A stretch of 64,000 nt of DNA from DASXKD01 sp963734725 (GCA_963734725.1 CAVTIX010000013.1:62001-126000), one strand, 5' to 3'; shown: positions 1 to 10,525, counted from the first letter of the stretch. The notes: generated by a model from the sequence alone, not told the origin. Made by a program: numbers and translations.

Positions 1-880
1 TGAGTGCTTCCAGCGCGCGCCAGCGGCCCGTGAACCGCTGGTGCATGGCCGTTGCGAATTCGACCTCCCCCGCGGCGACGGCGCTAATCGTGGCGGACAC
101 CTCCGCCACGGACTGGTCCGCGCACAGCGCGCCGTCGTCGAGCAGGTGCACTAGCCCGCCGTAGTCGAGCTCCACCAGGGACCGGGGGTGGAACTCTTCC
201 AGCCAGGCGCCGACCTCTTTGAGCTCGGCCACCAGCGCCACGGGGTCACCGCCCCAGGGGGCTGTGGGCCGCGGGCCCCGGGCCGGGCGGACCACGTTGC
301 GCGCCTTGGCCACCCGGGTCCGCGCCTGGCTCATCGTGGTCGCGTAGACGAGCGTGCGGGTTCCCGCGGCGGTTGCCCGGCCGGAGTCCCCGGGGTTACC
401 TGGCGCCCCGAGCACGAGCCAGCGCTCGTCCGCGGCGAAAGGCACGAACCAGGCGAAGGGCACCGACCAGGTGTTCGCCTGGATGTACACCCGCGGCGAG
501 GGCGCCCGGCTGCGCCAGCGAGCGAAGTCACGAACCGCGGCGTCGGTGTGGCCGACGGAGAACGCGGCCTTGGTCAGCGACGGCGCGGCCGCGCGGAGCC
601 GGGACAGCACCAGCCAGGACCGCAGCCTCGTTTGCCACGGGCAGATATAGGTGACGCCCTCCGACCACCGTACGTAGGCATGGTCGCTTTCCCGCTCCGG
701 CGCGGGCAGCGACGGGAACGCGATCGCTCTGCGCAGCGACTCCGCTTGCTCGGCGGCGAGCGCCCCAGCGCGGCGCGGGCGGCCCGGCGAGGCCGCGTAC
801 TGGACCCAACGTCGTTCTTCGGCCTCAGGAAACGCCGACAAGGGCTCGTAGACGCGCAAGTACGCCGCGTAGGGAAGCAC
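1..880 (-). CDS. Conserved actinobacterial protein of unknown function (3' end cut by window edge)
   Basis: The minus strand reads open from a GTG at 880 (LPYAAYLRVYEPLSAF) to the window edge, about 293 codons, without a stop. Recognisable stretches are RWVQYAASPG, YVRWSEGVTYICPWQTRL, VYIQANTWSVPFAWFVPF and LEEFHPRSLVELDYGGLVHL, which I remember as typical of a soluble conserved protein found in many actinobacteria near vdh/bldC; I cannot attach a function. No signal peptide or membrane segment is visible. A GTG at 925 would add 15 residues (VSYLYPAITACQYSC); an in-frame stop lies just upstream of it. I prefer 880 because LPYAAYLRVYEP looks like the conserved N-terminus. It is divergent from the dehydrogenase at 1113. 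Confidence 0.75.
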   Translation of the reverse strand, partial: MLPYAAYLRVYEPLSAFPEAEERRWVQYAASPGRPRRAGALAAEQAESLRRAIAFPSLPAPERESDHAYVRWSEGVTYICPWQTRLRSWLVLSRLRAAAPSLTKAAFSVGHTDAAVRDFARWRSRAPSPRVYIQANTWSVPFAWFVPFAADERWLVLGAPGNPGDSGRATAAGTRTLVYATTMSQARTRVAKARNVVRPARGPRPTAPWGGDPVALVAELKEVGAWLEEFHPRSLVELDYGGLVHLLDDGALCADQSVAEVSATISAVAAGEVEFATAMHQRFTGRWRALEAL

Positions 881-1112
881 GCAGGAATATTGGCACGCAG
901 TAATGGCGGGATACAGATACGACACGTAACGAGATCATCACCGTCCCCCCGGCCGCAGGTCAGTGGGATCCCGGGGCTGCTTCGCCGGCGCGGCCCGGCA
1001 CGGCCGTGCCGGAGCGGATCGCCGTTGCGCCCGGGCCAGGCCGGGCGGGCATACGCTTGACGCGAGGTCCGCGTCAACGAGGACGCGGGACGACGCCAGG
1101 AGAGTCACCACA

Positions 1113-2246
1113 GTGACGAACGTCTTCGCGAACACCCCCGGCGGAATCGCGTCCGCCTACCCCCAGGACGCGGCCGCCCACCTCCCCGCCGCCCGCGGCG
1201 GGCACGAGCAAGTCGTGTTCTGCCAGGACCCCCAGACCGGACTGCGGGCGATCATCGCCATCTACTCCACCGCGCTCGGCCCGGCGCTGGGCGGCACCCG
1301 CTTCTTTCCCTACCCCACGGAGGATGCGGCGCTGGCCGACGTGCTGAACCTGTCCCGGGCCATGGCGTACAAGAACGCGCTGGCCGACCTCGATCTCGGC
1401 GGCGGCAAGGCCGTCATCATCGGCGACCCGGCCAAGCACAAGTCCGAGGCGCTGCTGCGGGCCTACGGCCGCTTCGTCGAGTCACTCGGCGGGCGCTATA
1501 TCACCGCGTGCGACATCGGCACCTTCTGCGACGACATGGACGTGGTGGCCCGCGAGTGCCAGTACGTCACCGGGCGCACGCTGCTGCACGGCGGCGGCGG
1601 GGACTCCTCGATCCTCACCGCGATCGGGGTGTTCCAAGGAATGCGGGCGGCCGCGGACCACGCCTGGGGCGCCGACAGCCTGGAGGGCCGTCTGGTCGGG
1701 GTGGAGGGCGTGGGCAAGGTGGGCCACCGCCTGGTCGGCCACCTGGTCGAGGCGGGCGCCAGCGTTGTGATCTGCGACGTCAGCCCAGGCGCGGTCCAGC
1801 GGGTGCTGACCGCGCATCCGAGCGTGCAGGCGGTGGCCGGCCGGGCCGAGCTGCTAGCCCGCCCGCTCGACATCTACGCTCCGTGCGCGATGGGCGGTGC
1901 GCTCACCGACGAGTCGGTCGCCGCGCTGTCCGCGCGCATCGTCTGCGGCGGGGCCAACAACCAGCTCGCCCACCCCGGGCTGGAGAAAGTGCTCGCGGAC
2001 CGTGGCATCCTCTACGCCCCGGACTACCTGGTGAACTCGGGCGGGGTCATCCAGGTCGCGGACGAGCTGGACGGGTTCAACTTCGAGCGGGCCAGGGCGC
2101 GCACCGAACAGATCTTCGTTACGACCAAAAAGATCTTCGCACTGGCCGACGAAGAGGGCGTGCCGCCCGCCGTGGCCGCCGACCGGATGGCTGAGGGGCG
2201 GATGGCCGAGGTCGGCCGGCTCCGGGGCATCTGGCTGCCTTCCTGA
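1113..2246 (+). CDS. vdh: Leucine/valine dehydrogenase (Glu/Leu/Phe/Val dehydrogenase family)
   Basis: NAD-dependent oxidative deamination of branched-chain amino acids to 2-oxoacids; cytoplasmic. The 377-aa protein has the family's substrate region GPALGGTRFFPYP followed by AMAYKNALADLDLGGGKAVI, with the two lysines K87 and K99 that bind and activate substrate, and a Rossmann motif GVEGVGKVGHRLVGHL near residue 200. GTG at 1113 is chosen because AGGAGAG lies 8 nt upstream and the protein then has normal family length; the frame is open further upstream without family similarity. In Streptomyces the equivalent gene (vdh) sits beside bldC and DUF3073; here DUF3073 follows but no bldC is visible. 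Substrate preference (Leu versus Val) cannot be read from sequence. Confidence 0.9.
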   Translation: MTNVFANTPGGIASAYPQDAAAHLPAARGGHEQVVFCQDPQTGLRAIIAIYSTALGPALGGTRFFPYPTEDAALADVLNLSRAMAYKNALADLDLGGGKAVIIGDPAKHKSEALLRAYGRFVESLGGRYITACDIGTFCDDMDVVARECQYVTGRTLLHGGGGDSSILTAIGVFQGMRAAADHAWGADSLEGRLVGVEGVGKVGHRLVGHLVEAGASVVICDVSPGAVQRVLTAHPSVQAVAGRAELLARPLDIYAPCAMGGALTDESVAALSARIVCGGANNQLAHPGLEKVLADRGILYAPDYLVNSGGVIQVADELDGFNFERARARTEQIFVTTKKIFALADEEGVPPAVAADRMAEGRMAEVGRLRGIWLPS

Positions 2247-2409
2247 GCCGGGTGCAGTACCTAGCAGTGCGCCTGGGAAGCGCTCGCGGCGTAAAGCAGG
2301 TACCGTAATAGGTGCATGCGGGCTCGAAGCGCGCGTCGCGCTCTAGGCGCTGGAGAAGCGACGCGCCGCACCATGTGCGCGAAGCCTGTCTTGCTCACTG
2401 CAGGGAACA

Positions 2410-2427
2410 GGGACCTAGCAAGGTCCC
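2410..2427 (+). promoter_or_regulatory. Hairpin in the leader of the DUF3073 gene
   Basis: Perfect inverted repeat GGGACCT-AGCA-AGGTCCC ending 23 nt before the ATG at 2451. There is no U-tract, so it is not an obvious terminator; it may be a 5'UTR structure or a protein site. Function is inferred only from position. Confidence 0.35.
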
Positions 2428-2450
2428 GCATGTTCGAGGGGGTCGAGCCA

Positions 2451-2681
2451 ATGGGGCGCGGCCGAGCCAAGGCCAAGCAGGTAAAGGTGGCCCGCCAGCT
2501 GAAGTACAACAGCGGCGGCACTGACCTTGACCGGCTGCGGACCGAGCTGGGCGTCGGCGAAGGCAGGCAGGACAATCACGACCACGCCTCCTCCGATCCC
2601 GGCGACCGCTACAGCGACTTCGGCGACTACAACGGCGAAGAAGGCGACGACGACTACGACGGCGAAGAAGACCGAGACTAA
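2451..2681 (+). CDS. DUF3073 family protein
   Basis: 76-aa protein starting MGRGRAKAKQVKVARQLKY, the invariant N-terminus of the actinobacterial DUF3073 family, followed by an acidic tail (residues ~45-76 almost entirely D, E, G and Y). Start at the ATG 2451 is fixed by the conserved MGRGRAKAKQ. The basic head and acidic tail suggest nucleic-acid or ribosome contact, but the role of the family is unknown to me. It ends 23 bp from the convergent purM stop, as in other actinomycetes. Confidence 0.9.
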   Translation: MGRGRAKAKQVKVARQLKYNSGGTDLDRLRTELGVGEGRQDNHDHASSDPGDRYSDFGDYNGEEGDDDYDGEEDRD

Positions 2682-2704
2682 GCAGGCTGCCGGTCCGTGC
2701 CCCC

Positions 2705-3721
2705 TCAGGCCTGGTAAGCGCCAGCGAGGCGGACGCCTTCGCCGCCGGATGTGACCTGGCCGACGGACCAGGCGCGGATACCGTGCGCATTCACCAGGTC
2801 CAGCGCGCGGCCGGCGTCGTCCGCTGCTACGACGGCGATCATGCCGACGCCCATGTTGAACACGCGCTCCATCTCGTCCTGGCCGATCCCGCCGTGCCCC
2901 GCGAGCAGGCCGAAGATCGCCGGCGGGCGCCAGGTCCCCCGGTCCACGGTGGCGCCCGTTCCGGGCGGCAGCACCCTCGCCAGGTTGCCCGCCAGCCCGC
3001 CCCCGGTCACGTGCGCGAACGCGTGCACATCACACCCGGCGGCCAGGGCCAGGCAGTCCCGCGCGTAGATCGTGGTCGGCGTCAGCAGTTCCTCGCCCAG
3101 CGTCCGGCCAAGCCCGGGCGGCTCGGCGTCCAAGGCCAGGCCCGCCTCGGCGATCACCCGCCGGACCAGTGAGTACCCGTTGGCGTGCAGGCCGGACGAG
3201 GCGAGCGCGAGCACCGCGTCCCCGGGGCGGACCTTGTCCGGGCCCAGCAGCGCGTCCGCCTCCACGACCCCGGTCGCGGCGCCCGCCAGGTCGAAGTCAT
3301 CCGGGCCGAGGTGGCCCGGGTGCTCGGCGGTCTCCCCGCCGAGCAGGGCACACCCCGCCAGCTCACAACCGCGTGCCACTCCCCCGACGACCTCGGCGGC
3401 ACGGTCGGCCGAAAGCCGGCCAAACACCACGTAGTCGGTCATGAACAACGGCTCGGCGCCGCAGGTGACCAGGTCGTCCACCACCATCGCGACCAGGTCG
3501 AGGCCGACCGTGCCGTACCGGCCGAGCCACTGGGCGATCACTACCTTGGTGCCCACCCCATCGGTGGCAGTGGCCAGCAGCGGGCGCCGGTAGCCGGTGA
3601 GCCGGGAGGCGTCGTACAGGCCGGCGAAGCCGCCGATCCCCCCGATCACCTCGGGGCCCGCCGTCCGGGCGACCGATTCCCGCATCAAGGCCACCGCCCG
3701 GTCCCCCGCCTCGATGCTCAC
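2705..3721 (-). CDS. purM: Phosphoribosylformylglycinamidine cyclo-ligase (AIR synthetase)
   Basis: Fifth step of purine synthesis: ATP-dependent closure of FGAM to AIR. Family motifs are clear: PLLATATDGVGTKVVIAQ, VGLDLVAMVVDDLVTCGAEP, LLGGETAEHPGH and HVTGGGLAGNLARVLP. The reading frame stays open upstream of the GTG at 3721 and encodes GASYQDAG, which matches the family N-terminus (SYKDAGVDI in E. coli), yet that upstream stretch has no ATG, GTG or TTG. Either an original start codon was lost (the codon before GCT-TCC-TAC is GGG, preceded by GGGGGAG) or there is an indel; as it stands the GTG at 3721 is the only usable start and removes about 8 conserved residues. Downstream of purF on the same strand, separated by a repeat-filled gap. 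Confidence 0.9.
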   Translation of the reverse strand: MSIEAGDRAVALMRESVARTAGPEVIGGIGGFAGLYDASRLTGYRRPLLATATDGVGTKVVIAQWLGRYGTVGLDLVAMVVDDLVTCGAEPLFMTDYVVFGRLSADRAAEVVGGVARGCELAGCALLGGETAEHPGHLGPDDFDLAGAATGVVEADALLGPDKVRPGDAVLALASSGLHANGYSLVRRVIAEAGLALDAEPPGLGRTLGEELLTPTTIYARDCLALAAGCDVHAFAHVTGGGLAGNLARVLPPGTGATVDRGTWRPPAIFGLLAGHGGIGQDEMERVFNMGVGMIAVVAADDAGRALDLVNAHGIRAWSVGQVTSGGEGVRLAGAYQA

Positions 3722-3761
3722 CCCAGCGTCCTGGTAGGAAGCCCCGAGGCCTGGCTCCCCC

Positions 3762-4068
3762 GGGCTAGCGGCCCCGCCCGCCGTGACGGAGTCACGGCGG
3801 GCCGCGGGCCCTCGGGGGGGTCCGGGCCTTCGGGGGTCCGGGGGTGTCCCCCGGGTGGAGTCGTGTCCCCCCGGGCCAGCGGCCCGGGCCGCGGTGACGG
3901 AGTCATCGCGGCCCGTAGGCCCTCGGGGGGGTCCGGGCCTTCGGGGGTCCGGGGGTGTCCCCCGGGTGGAGCCGTGTCCCCCCGGGCCAGCGGCCCGGGC
4001 CGCGGTGACGGAGTCATCGCGGCCCGTAGGCCCTCGGGGGGTTCCGGGGGTCGCCCCCCCGGGCTAGC
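3762..4068. repeat. 111-bp GC-rich tandem repeat between purF and purM
   Basis: The segment GGCCCTCGGGGG recurs at 3807, 3918 and 4029, exactly 111 bp apart, with a partial unit before 3807 (from about 3762) and a partial one after 4029. Units contain several self-complementary G/C blocks (CCCCCCGGGCC, GGTGTCCCCCGGG) and would fold strongly. 111 is a multiple of three, so spurious open frames run through it on both strands. It occupies nearly all of the 352-bp purF-purM gap; no gene is supported here. The flank ending GGGCTAGCACTG resembles the dispersed repeat at 8322, 21895 and 39624. Confidence 0.85.
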
Positions 4069-4073
4069 ACTGT

Positions 4074-5540
4074 TCACCGGCGCGTCCCGGCGGCAGCCGC
4101 CCCCTCCAGCACGTGCTTGCCGCGCTCGGCCTCGGCGACCGGGACCGGGTAGTCGCCGTCGAAGCAGGCCCGGCACAGCCGGTCCGCGGGCAGCGTGGTC
4201 GCCTCGATCAAGGCTGCCAGCGAGATGAAGCCGAGCGAGTCAGCCCCGATGGACTCGCGGATCTCCTCGACCGCGAGGCTGCCCGCGATCAGTTCGGCCC
4301 GGGTGGCGAAGTCGATCCCGTAGAAGCACGGCCACTGCACCGGCGGGCTGGAGATCCGCACGTGCACGCTGGCGGCGCCCGCCTCGCGCAGCATCGCGAC
4401 GATGGCGCGCTGGGTGCTGCCGCGCACGATCGAGTCGTCCACCACGACGATCCGGTTGCCGGCGATCACGTCCCGCAGTGGGTTCAGCTTCAGCCGGATG
4501 CCGCGCTCGCGGATCGTCTGGCTCGGCTGGATGAACGTGCGCCCCACGTAGGAGTTCTTGACCAGCCCCTGCCCGTAGGAGATCCCGCTGGCCTGCGCGT
4601 ACCCGATCGCGGGCGGGGTGCCCGACTCCGGCACCGGGATGACCAGGTCGGCCTCGGCCGGGTGCTCGGTGGCCAGGCGTCTGCCCACCTCGACCCGCGC
4701 CGCCTGCACGCTCCGCCCGGCGATGGTGGTGTCGGGGCGGGCCAGGTACACGTACTCGAACAGGCACCCCCGGGGCTGCGGCCGGGCGAACGTGGCGGAG
4801 GTGACGCCGCGCTCGTCGATGGAGATCAGCTCGCCTGGCGCCACCTCGCGGACGAACCGGGCGCCGACGATGTCCAGGGCCGCCGTCTCGCTCGCCACCA
4901 CCCAGCCATCGGCGAGCCGGCCGAGCACCAGCGGGCGGAAGCCCTGTGGGTCCCGTGCCGCGTACAGGGTCTGCTCGTCGGCGAAGACCAGCGAGTACGC
5001 CCCCCGGACCAGGGGCAGAGTGGTCAGCGCGGCCTCGATCAGGCTGGCGTGGCCAGGATCGGCGAACAGGGCGGTGAGCACGTCGGTGTCGGACGTGCTG
5101 GCCAGCCCCGGAAGGCCCAAGGCCGGCCCCGCCAGGGTGGCGAGCTCGAGCGTATTGATCAAATTGCCGTTGTGGCCGAGAGCGACGCCGCCGGCGGGCG
5201 TGGGCCGGAACGTCGGCTGGGCGTTCTCCCAGACCGACGAGCCACTGGTGGAATAGCGGCAGTGCCCGACCGCGATGTGCCCGTGCAGGCTGCTCAGCAC
5301 CCGCTCGTCGAAGACCTGGGCCACCAGGCCCATGTCCTTGTACACGACGATCCGCGAGCCGTCGCTGACCGCGATCCCGGCCGACTCCTGCCCGCGGTGC
5401 TGCAGCGCGTAGAGGCCGTAGTAGGCGAGCTTGGCGACGTCCTCGCCGGGGGACCAGACGCCGAATACGCCGCACGCGTCCCGAGGAGGCCGATCCCCCG
5501 GATCCAAGTCGCCGGTCTGTCGGCCATCGGGCTTGACCAC
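4074..5540 (-). CDS. purF: Amidophosphoribosyltransferase
   Basis: First committed step of purine synthesis: PRPP plus glutamine gives phosphoribosylamine. 488 aa. A 22-residue propeptide precedes RDACGVFGVW, whose Cys23 is the N-terminal nucleophile after processing. The glutaminase core carries YALQHRGQESAGI, GHCRYSTSG and GHNGNLIN; the PRTase motif is IVVVDDSIVRGSTQ. Cysteines in CLFEYVYL, PCFYGID and LCRACFDG match the 4Fe-4S-type PurF of Bacillus. Start is the GTG at 5540 (MVKPDGRQ). It lies only 9 bp after the SCP-like gene and probably belongs to the purL-SCP-purF transcript. Confidence 0.95.
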   Translation of the reverse strand: MVKPDGRQTGDLDPGDRPPRDACGVFGVWSPGEDVAKLAYYGLYALQHRGQESAGIAVSDGSRIVVYKDMGLVAQVFDERVLSSLHGHIAVGHCRYSTSGSSVWENAQPTFRPTPAGGVALGHNGNLINTLELATLAGPALGLPGLASTSDTDVLTALFADPGHASLIEAALTTLPLVRGAYSLVFADEQTLYAARDPQGFRPLVLGRLADGWVVASETAALDIVGARFVREVAPGELISIDERGVTSATFARPQPRGCLFEYVYLARPDTTIAGRSVQAARVEVGRRLATEHPAEADLVIPVPESGTPPAIGYAQASGISYGQGLVKNSYVGRTFIQPSQTIRERGIRLKLNPLRDVIAGNRIVVVDDSIVRGSTQRAIVAMLREAGAASVHVRISSPPVQWPCFYGIDFATRAELIAGSLAVEEIRESIGADSLGFISLAALIEATTLPADRLCRACFDGDYPVPVAEAERGKHVLEGAAAAGTRR

Positions 5541-5549
5541 CCGGTCAGT

Positions 5550-6044
5550 CTAATGTTCCGGGCCGGCTTCTCCGGGCATCTCCAGCACTGGCAGGTACGG
5601 CGCCAGGTCGGCGCGCACCCCGCTGGCCCGCACGGCGCCGCTGGCCAGCGCGTCGGCCCAGGGCATTAGGCCGGCCGCCAGCCGGACCCAGGTCACCGGG
5701 TCCATCTCGACCACGTTGGGCGGGGTGCCACGGGTGTGCCTGGGGCCCTCGATGCACTGGACCGCCGCGTAAGGCGGCACCCGCACCTCCACCGCCCGGC
5801 CGGGCGACCGGGCGGCGAGCAGCCCGGCCAGGTGCCTTGTCGCCGCCCGCAGCGCCCGGGGGAGCGGCGCCAGCCCGGCGCTCAAGGCCGCCGCGACCGC
5901 GAGGGCGCTGGCCCGGCCGAGCGCTTCCGGGTCATCCGGCCCGGACCAGGCCGGCTGGCCCAGCGCCGCGCGCTGCTCGTCCAGGTCGGCACGCAGCCGC
6001 TGCGCGGCCCGAAGCCGCTGGGCAGCCCTCCCGCTGGCGGCCAT
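5550..6044 (-). CDS. Sterol-carrier-like (SCP2-type) family protein
   Basis: 164-aa protein with the core VEVRVPPYAAVQCIEGPRH, TRGTPPNVVEMDPVTWVRLA and GLMPWADALASGAVRASG that I recognise as the sterol carrier family protein found in actinobacterial pur clusters; the VEMDPxTWxxL-GxxxWxxAxAxGxVxxxG pattern is the SCP2 lipid-pocket signature. Start ATG 6044 (MAASGRAAQRLRAAQ) lies 12 nt after the purL stop with GGCAGGG just upstream. The ligand and the reason for its constant company with purL/purF are unknown. Confidence 0.8.
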   Translation of the reverse strand: MAASGRAAQRLRAAQRLRADLDEQRAALGQPAWSGPDDPEALGRASALAVAAALSAGLAPLPRALRAATRHLAGLLAARSPGRAVEVRVPPYAAVQCIEGPRHTRGTPPNVVEMDPVTWVRLAAGLMPWADALASGAVRASGVRADLAPYLPVLEMPGEAGPEH

Positions 6045-6055
6045 CGCCCTGCCGC

Positions 6056-8287
<2,232 letters not shown>

Positions 8288-8321
8288 GTCCATGGCCTCC
8301 CTCGCGGGCAACCCGCTGGCT

Positions 8322-8385
8322 TTGGGAGGCCCATGGGGGGTTCCGGGGGTGTCCCCCGGGCCAGCAGAGTCTCGCCGCCGGGGCA
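8322..8385. repeat. Dispersed GC repeat, copy in purQ-purL gap
   Basis: GGGAGGCCCATGGGGGGTTC followed by CGGGGGTGTCCCCCGGGCCA and GCAGAGTCTCGCCGC. The same series of blocks occurs inverted at 21895-21965 (GGTGTCCCCTCGGGGTTAGC, then AGGGTCTCGCCGC), and shorter forms lie at 4029-4075 and 39624-39668. The centre GGGGGTGTCCCCC is self-complementary. Confidence 0.7.
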
Positions 8386-8454
8386 GCGCGGAGCGCTGCG
8401 GCGTTCGTCCCGGCGGCTGCGGCGTGACACCGCCTGGGGTCGACCGCGGGCGTC

Positions 8455-9132
8455 TCACCGGGCCACCAGCGCGCTTATCACCGAGGTGAAAAACCCGAGC
8501 CCGTCGCTGCCCGGCCCGGTCAGCGGGTCGATCGCGTGCTCGGGGTGCGGCATGATCCCGACCACGTTCCCGCCGGGGCTCGCCACGGCCGCGATGCCCC
8601 GCGCGGCGCCGTTCGGGCTGCCGTCGCAATACCGGGCGACGACCTGGCCGCCGGATTCGAGCCGGTCCAGAGTGGCGGGGTCGGCCAGGTAGGCGCCCTG
8701 CCCGCTCTTGAGCACCACCGTGATCTCCTGGTCCCGTTGGTAGCCCGTGGTCCACGGGGTGGCGTTGTGCTCGATGCGCACCCGGACCTGCCGGTCGATG
8801 AACCGGAGGCCGGCGTTGTGGGTCAGCACGCCGGGCAGCAGGTGCGCCTCGCACAGGATCTGGAACCCATTGCAGATGCCGAGCACCGGCAGCCCGGCCT
8901 GGGCGGCGGGCACCAGGTCCGCCATCACCGGCGCGAACCGCGCGATCGCCCCGCAGCGCAGGTAGTCACCGTAGGAGAAGCCACCGGGCAGGATCGCCGC
9001 ATCGACTCCACGCAGGCCACGGTCACCGTGCCAGAGCGCGACCGCTTGCGCCCCGGCCTGCCGGACCGCGCGCGCGGCGTCGCGGTCATCGAGTGAACCG
9101 GGAAAGGTGATAACCCCGACCCGGGCCGTCAC
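8455..9132 (-). CDS. purQ: Phosphoribosylformylglycinamidine synthase subunit PurQ (glutaminase)
   Basis: Class I glutamine amidotransferase supplying ammonia to PurL. 225 aa: MTARVGVITFPGSLDDRD start, LPGGFSYGDYLRCGAIARF, the nucleophile Cys87 in GICNGFQILCEA, and the His/Glu pair in GIMPHPEHA. Start is the GTG at 9132 (MTARVGVI). Gene order purS - ATP-binding protein - purQ - purL on one strand; the inserted ATP-binding gene and a minisatellite separate it from purS. Confidence 0.95.
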   Translation of the reverse strand: MTARVGVITFPGSLDDRDAARAVRQAGAQAVALWHGDRGLRGVDAAILPGGFSYGDYLRCGAIARFAPVMADLVPAAQAGLPVLGICNGFQILCEAHLLPGVLTHNAGLRFIDRQVRVRIEHNATPWTTGYQRDQEITVVLKSGQGAYLADPATLDRLESGGQVVARYCDGSPNGAARGIAAVASPGGNVVGIMPHPEHAIDPLTGPGSDGLGFFTSVISALVAR

Positions 9133-9310
9133 GCGAGTCCTCCCACGCCAGGCAGGCTACCGGCTCACCGGCCCCCGGGCGGCGGTCGCCACCCGCGCGT
9201 GCCGCTCGCGTTTGTGGCCGATTACGCCAACGACCACACAAGTAATGTGGCCGATGGCGCCAGCGGCTGCAAACGAATCGCGGGGAAGGCGGGGCAGAGA
9301 GCGGTCCGCC

Positions 9311-9445
9311 GGACGGGTCAGCCTGGGTCCGGACGGGTCAGCCTGAGTCCGCTTCCGGGTCAGCCGGCGCCCGGGGCGGGCCAGCCGGCGCCCGTTGCGG
9401 GCCAGCCGGCGTCCGGGGCGGGTCAGCCGGGGGCAGCCGGGTCCG
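9311..9445. repeat. About 21-bp imperfect tandem repeat (six units)
   Basis: GGGTCAGCC or GGGCCAGCC recurs every 20-22 bp from 9315 to about 9440, with variants such as GGGCCAGCCGGCGCCCGTTGC. It ends exactly at the stop of the ATP-binding protein gene. The rest of the 9133-9445 gap shows nothing I can support apart from the purQ upstream region. Confidence 0.8.
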
Positions 9446-10105
9446 TCAGCCGGCGTCGGCGAGTTCGCCGGCGTCGAACTCGTCGTCCGCCGTGGCGGCG
9501 AACGGCGCCCCGGGGCGCCAGGCCAGGCGCTTCTGCAGGGACACCACCGTCCGGTGCTCAGGGCCGCTAGTCGTCATGCTGACGTCATCGACGAAGGCGC
9601 GCATGATGTCGATCCCGCGGCCCGATTCTGGCAGCGCGGCGATGTCCTCTTCGGTGAAGGACGCCTCAGCGGGATAGGCCGCGGAGTCTGCTCCGCCACG
9701 GCCGGCGCCGAGCAGCGAGCGGCCGAGCGTCGCGGGCCGACCACCGCGGCGCCGGGGGCGCACCACCGAGGCCGGGCCGGGCCAGGAGCGGCGGCGCAGC
9801 CCAGGGAGGCGGCCGCCGGCGAACCCCTGCCAGGTGTTCTGCACCTCGATGCGGCAGCCGCGCCGGCCCAGGCTGACGACGACCTCGTACCTGCGGCCAG
9901 GCCCGCCGTGGCGTACCACGTTCGTGCAGGCCTCGGTCACCGCGAGTAGCAATTCCGCCAGTCCATCGTCATCGGCGCCGAGCCCCCGCAAGGCATCGCC
10001 GAGCATATGGCGCATCACCGGGACGCTCAGCGCCTCGCGCGGGAACACCAGGCAGAGCTTCACATCCACGCTAGGCTCCTCGGCGCTGGTGACCGAAGTA
10101 TGCAT
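9446..10105 (-). CDS. SpoIIAB/RsbW-like ATP-binding regulatory protein with atypical ATP site
   Basis: 219 aa from ATG 10105 (MHTSVTSAEEP; CAGGGGGC just upstream). The N-box ELLLAVTEACTNVVRHG (Asn62) and a G2-like box ESGRGIDIMRAFVDDV (residues 160-175) mark a GHKL-type anti-sigma/serine kinase fold. Between them, where SpoIIAB-type proteins have a DxGxG box, it reads IEVQNTWQGFAGG (Asp replaced by Asn) followed by a ~45-residue Arg/Gly-rich insertion. ATP binding may be altered. Partners of this family are usually anti-anti-sigma factors or sigma factors; none is adjacent. It sits inside the pur cluster, between purS and purQ, on the same strand. Confidence 0.8.
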   Translation of the reverse strand: MHTSVTSAEEPSVDVKLCLVFPREALSVPVMRHMLGDALRGLGADDDGLAELLLAVTEACTNVVRHGGPGRRYEVVVSLGRRGCRIEVQNTWQGFAGGRLPGLRRRSWPGPASVVRPRRRGGRPATLGRSLLGAGRGGADSAAYPAEASFTEEDIAALPESGRGIDIMRAFVDDVSMTTSGPEHRTVVSLQKRLAWRPGAPFAATADDEFDAGELADAG

Positions 10106-10282
10106 CTGCCCCCTGGTCCCCGCTTCCACGGTCGATCTTGGTCACTTAGAGTGCTTTCCCCGCCTGAGCCGGGGTAACCGTCAACTTGAGTGACACCATG
10201 GTTAACGCGCGCCGTATCCAGGCCGCCTAAGCAACCCCCGTCGGCGCGCCAAGACATCTCCTCACCCCGTGCGCAGCACTAA

Positions 10283-10525
10283 TCACTCCGCGCGCAGCAC
10301 GAATTCCTCAATCACCGGGTTGGCGAGCAATTCGCCAGCAAGCGCTTCGACCCTGGTCAGGGCGCTGTCATCGGCCTCTCCGCGCAGTTCTAGCTCGAAC
10401 CGCTTCCCTTGACGCACGTCCACCACATCGCCGTATCCAAGCCGCTGGCAGGCGCGTGAGATCGCCTCTCCCTGCGGGTCGTGAATCTCCCGCTTCAGCA
10501 TCACATCGACAATGATTTTGGTCAC
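10283..10525 (-). CDS. purS: Phosphoribosylformylglycinamidine synthase subunit PurS
   Basis: 80 aa, the usual PurS size, starting at GTG 10525 (MTKIIVDVMLKREIHDPQGE) and containing ISRACQRLGYGDVVDVRQGK and ANPVIEEFVL. PurS bridges PurL and PurQ in the FGAR amidotransferase. AGGA lies a few nt before the start; a longer frame upstream (to 10603) lacks family similarity. First gene of the purine block; its promoter must lie in 10526-10733, shared with the divergent bkdA-like gene. Confidence 0.93.
   Translation of the reverse strand: MTKIIVDVMLKREIHDPQGEAISRACQRLGYGDVVDVRQGKRFELELRGEADDSALTRVEALAGELLANPVIEEFVLRAE

Noticed and set aside
188..1060. 290-codon plus-strand ORF at the left end
   Set aside because: Antisense to the partial conserved gene at 1-880, whose minus-strand translation is clearly protein-like.
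3718..4176. 152-codon minus-strand ORF across the purF-purM gap
   Set aside because: It is created by the 111-bp tandem repeat, whose length is a multiple of three; no conserved features.
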